In this document: positions 25,813 to 26,663 of the stretch, piece by piece | Position numbering within the stretch: the stretch's first letter is position 1 | Layout: the number at the start of each line of letters is the position of its first letter | Origin: a virus | DNA length: 26,663 nucleotides | Direction: 5' to 3' (one strand) | IMG/VR virus record: IMGVR_UViG_3300020457_000080 | Location: 1-26,663 of that record | Program-made: the position numbers and the translations under genes | Notes under the pieces: generated by a model | The model's database searches: none | What the model was told of the DNA's origin: nothing | What the model saw: the letters and a program-made list of their open reading frames with translations, nothing else

Positions 25813-26663
25813 ATGAGTAATCCAGTACTTCAGTTTAAGAGAGGTAATCTTGCTAGTCTGCCTGGTCTAAGAGCAGGTGAACCAGGTTTTACCATTGATA
25901 AGTACGATTTGTACGTTGGTATTGACTCTACAACAAACAATAACCAATTCATAGGATCATCTAGATTTTGGACAAAAGAGACAACAACCACAGGATCTGG
26001 TGTAAACTTACTTGAAGGAACAAATAATGGTGTCCATAAGGTTGTATTAAAAGCTCCTGCCACCATAGGTTCTGATCAAGAATATACTTTTCCTGCTGCA
26101 GCAATCAATACAGGATACTTAAAGTCTGATGGTAGTGGTAATCTAACATGGGACACAGCTCCTAATGCACCTGCAGCAGGTGGTTCTGGTGCTGCAGCAG
26201 TAAATGTAGCTGGTGTAGGTACAGTTACAAACTTAAAATCAAGTGATATAGTAGTATCTGCTGGTGCAACGTTTGCATCTGCTCAAGTAAGTGATCTTAC
26301 CTCAGGTAGAGTTGTGCTTGCTGGCACAAGTGGAGAGTTAGAAGATAATGCAAATCTTGCTTTTACTGGTTCTCAGTTAAATGTTACTGGTACAGCAAAC
26401 GTAACAAGTGATTTATCTGTTGGTGGTAATCTAACAATTAGTGGTTCAGTAACGCAAATCAATACTGTAAACACAACTGTAGAAGATGTTCTTCTTGAAT
26501 TACAAGTTGTAGATGGTGCTGCATTGAGTGGTGATACTAACAAGGACGTTGGTATTATAATGAATTACTACAGTGGTTCTGCTAAAAAAGCTGCTGTATT
26601 CTGGGATGATTCTGCAGGTAGAATAGTTCTTGCTGAAGAGGCAACTGAATCATCGAGTGTGTT
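25813..26663 (+). CDS. Tail-fibre-like protein, 3' end beyond window
   Basis: An open frame from ATG 25813 runs to the window edge, giving 283 codons with no stop. AGGA at 25805-25808 is 4 nt before the start. Residues 6-36 (LQFKRGNLASLPGL, then AGEPGFTIDKYDLYVG) fit the N-terminal domain common to phage fibres and related to the major tropism determinant N-terminus. Residues 62-116 contain the frequent fibre element ending in YLKSDGSGNLTWDT. Further on, LSVGGNLTISGSVTQIN and VNTTVEDVLLELQ, then KDVGIIMNYY and VFWDDSAGRIV, form a fibre segment that recurs in many marine phages. The Gly/Ser/Thr/Val-rich, nearly Cys-free composition suits a trimeric beta fibre. It probably contacts the receptor or attaches to the baseplate. 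Length and C-terminal tip are not visible. Confidence 0.82.
   Translation, partial: MSNPVLQFKRGNLASLPGLRAGEPGFTIDKYDLYVGIDSTTNNNQFIGSSRFWTKETTTTGSGVNLLEGTNNGVHKVVLKAPATIGSDQEYTFPAAAINTGYLKSDGSGNLTWDTAPNAPAAGGSGAAAVNVAGVGTVTNLKSSDIVVSAGATFASAQVSDLTSGRVVLAGTSGELEDNANLAFTGSQLNVTGTANVTSDLSVGGNLTISGSVTQINTVNTTVEDVLLELQVVDGAALSGDTNKDVGIIMNYYSGSAKKAAVFWDDSAGRIVLAEEATESSSV

Noticed and set aside
1019-26066. Minus-strand open frames scattered through the window (for example 3666-4052, 7965-8333, 19094-19459)
   Set aside because: All lie opposite well-supported + strand genes, lack ribosome sites and have low-complexity or Ser/Val/Thr-rich mirror composition. I treat them as shadows.
25813-26663. Diversity-generating retroelement linked to the Mtd-like fibre
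   Set aside because: The N-terminal resemblance to Mtd is only the attachment domain. No reverse transcriptase, template repeat or variable repeat is seen in the window.

Overview
The window is a block of late virion genes from a T4-like marine myovirus, all on the + strand and tightly packed. A cyanophage infecting Synechococcus or Prochlorococcus is the best guess. The reasons are low GC, the gene order gp25 - gp6 - gp7-like - large structural protein - gp8 - DUF4815 protein, very large Gly/Thr/Ser/Val-rich structural proteins, and T4-type late promoter sequences between genes. A related pelagimyophage cannot be excluded from sequence alone. No host genes, tRNAs, mobile elements or CRISPR arrays are visible, and the minus-strand reading frames look like shadows of real genes.

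Layout. (1) Positions 1-1713 hold a small cassette: an SGNH/GDSL-hydrolase-like protein, a GT-A-type glycosyltransferase-like protein and a small acidic protein. (2) Positions 1738-1769 form a strong intrinsic terminator, followed within 5 nt by two abutting late-promoter motifs (1774-1788), so the baseplate genes start a new transcription unit. (3) Positions 1811-24821 are the baseplate block: gp25 (134 aa), gp6 (625 aa), a 2742-aa gp7-like giant, a 1234-aa structural protein, gp8 (512 aa) and a 2403-aa DUF4815 protein. (4) Positions 24824-25781 hold small genes: one coiled-coil protein with an overlapping frame, and two of 112 and 114 aa. (5) From 25813 to the window edge runs the N-terminal part of a tail-fibre-like gene, absent from simple ORF lists because it has no stop inside the window.

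Working together. gp25, gp6, gp7 and gp8 are wedge components of the contractile-tail baseplate. The 1234-aa and DUF4815 proteins are probably peripheral baseplate or fibre-network proteins, and the final gene is probably a receptor-contacting fibre. The most interesting feature is modularity: at least four short domain types recur within and between the large proteins (a Gly-x-Gly-Tyr beta repeat, a His-Phe..Gly-Glu/Asp module, an Asp-Glu..Arg-Gly..Gly-Thr module and an Asp-Asp-Phe-Ser module). The gp7-like giant also carries, at its N terminus, the segment I recognise from the C-terminal part of T4 gp7, followed by about 2500 extra residues including a YHYH-like domain and three similar C-terminal domains. 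I did not find evidence of a defence or wholly new enzymatic system.
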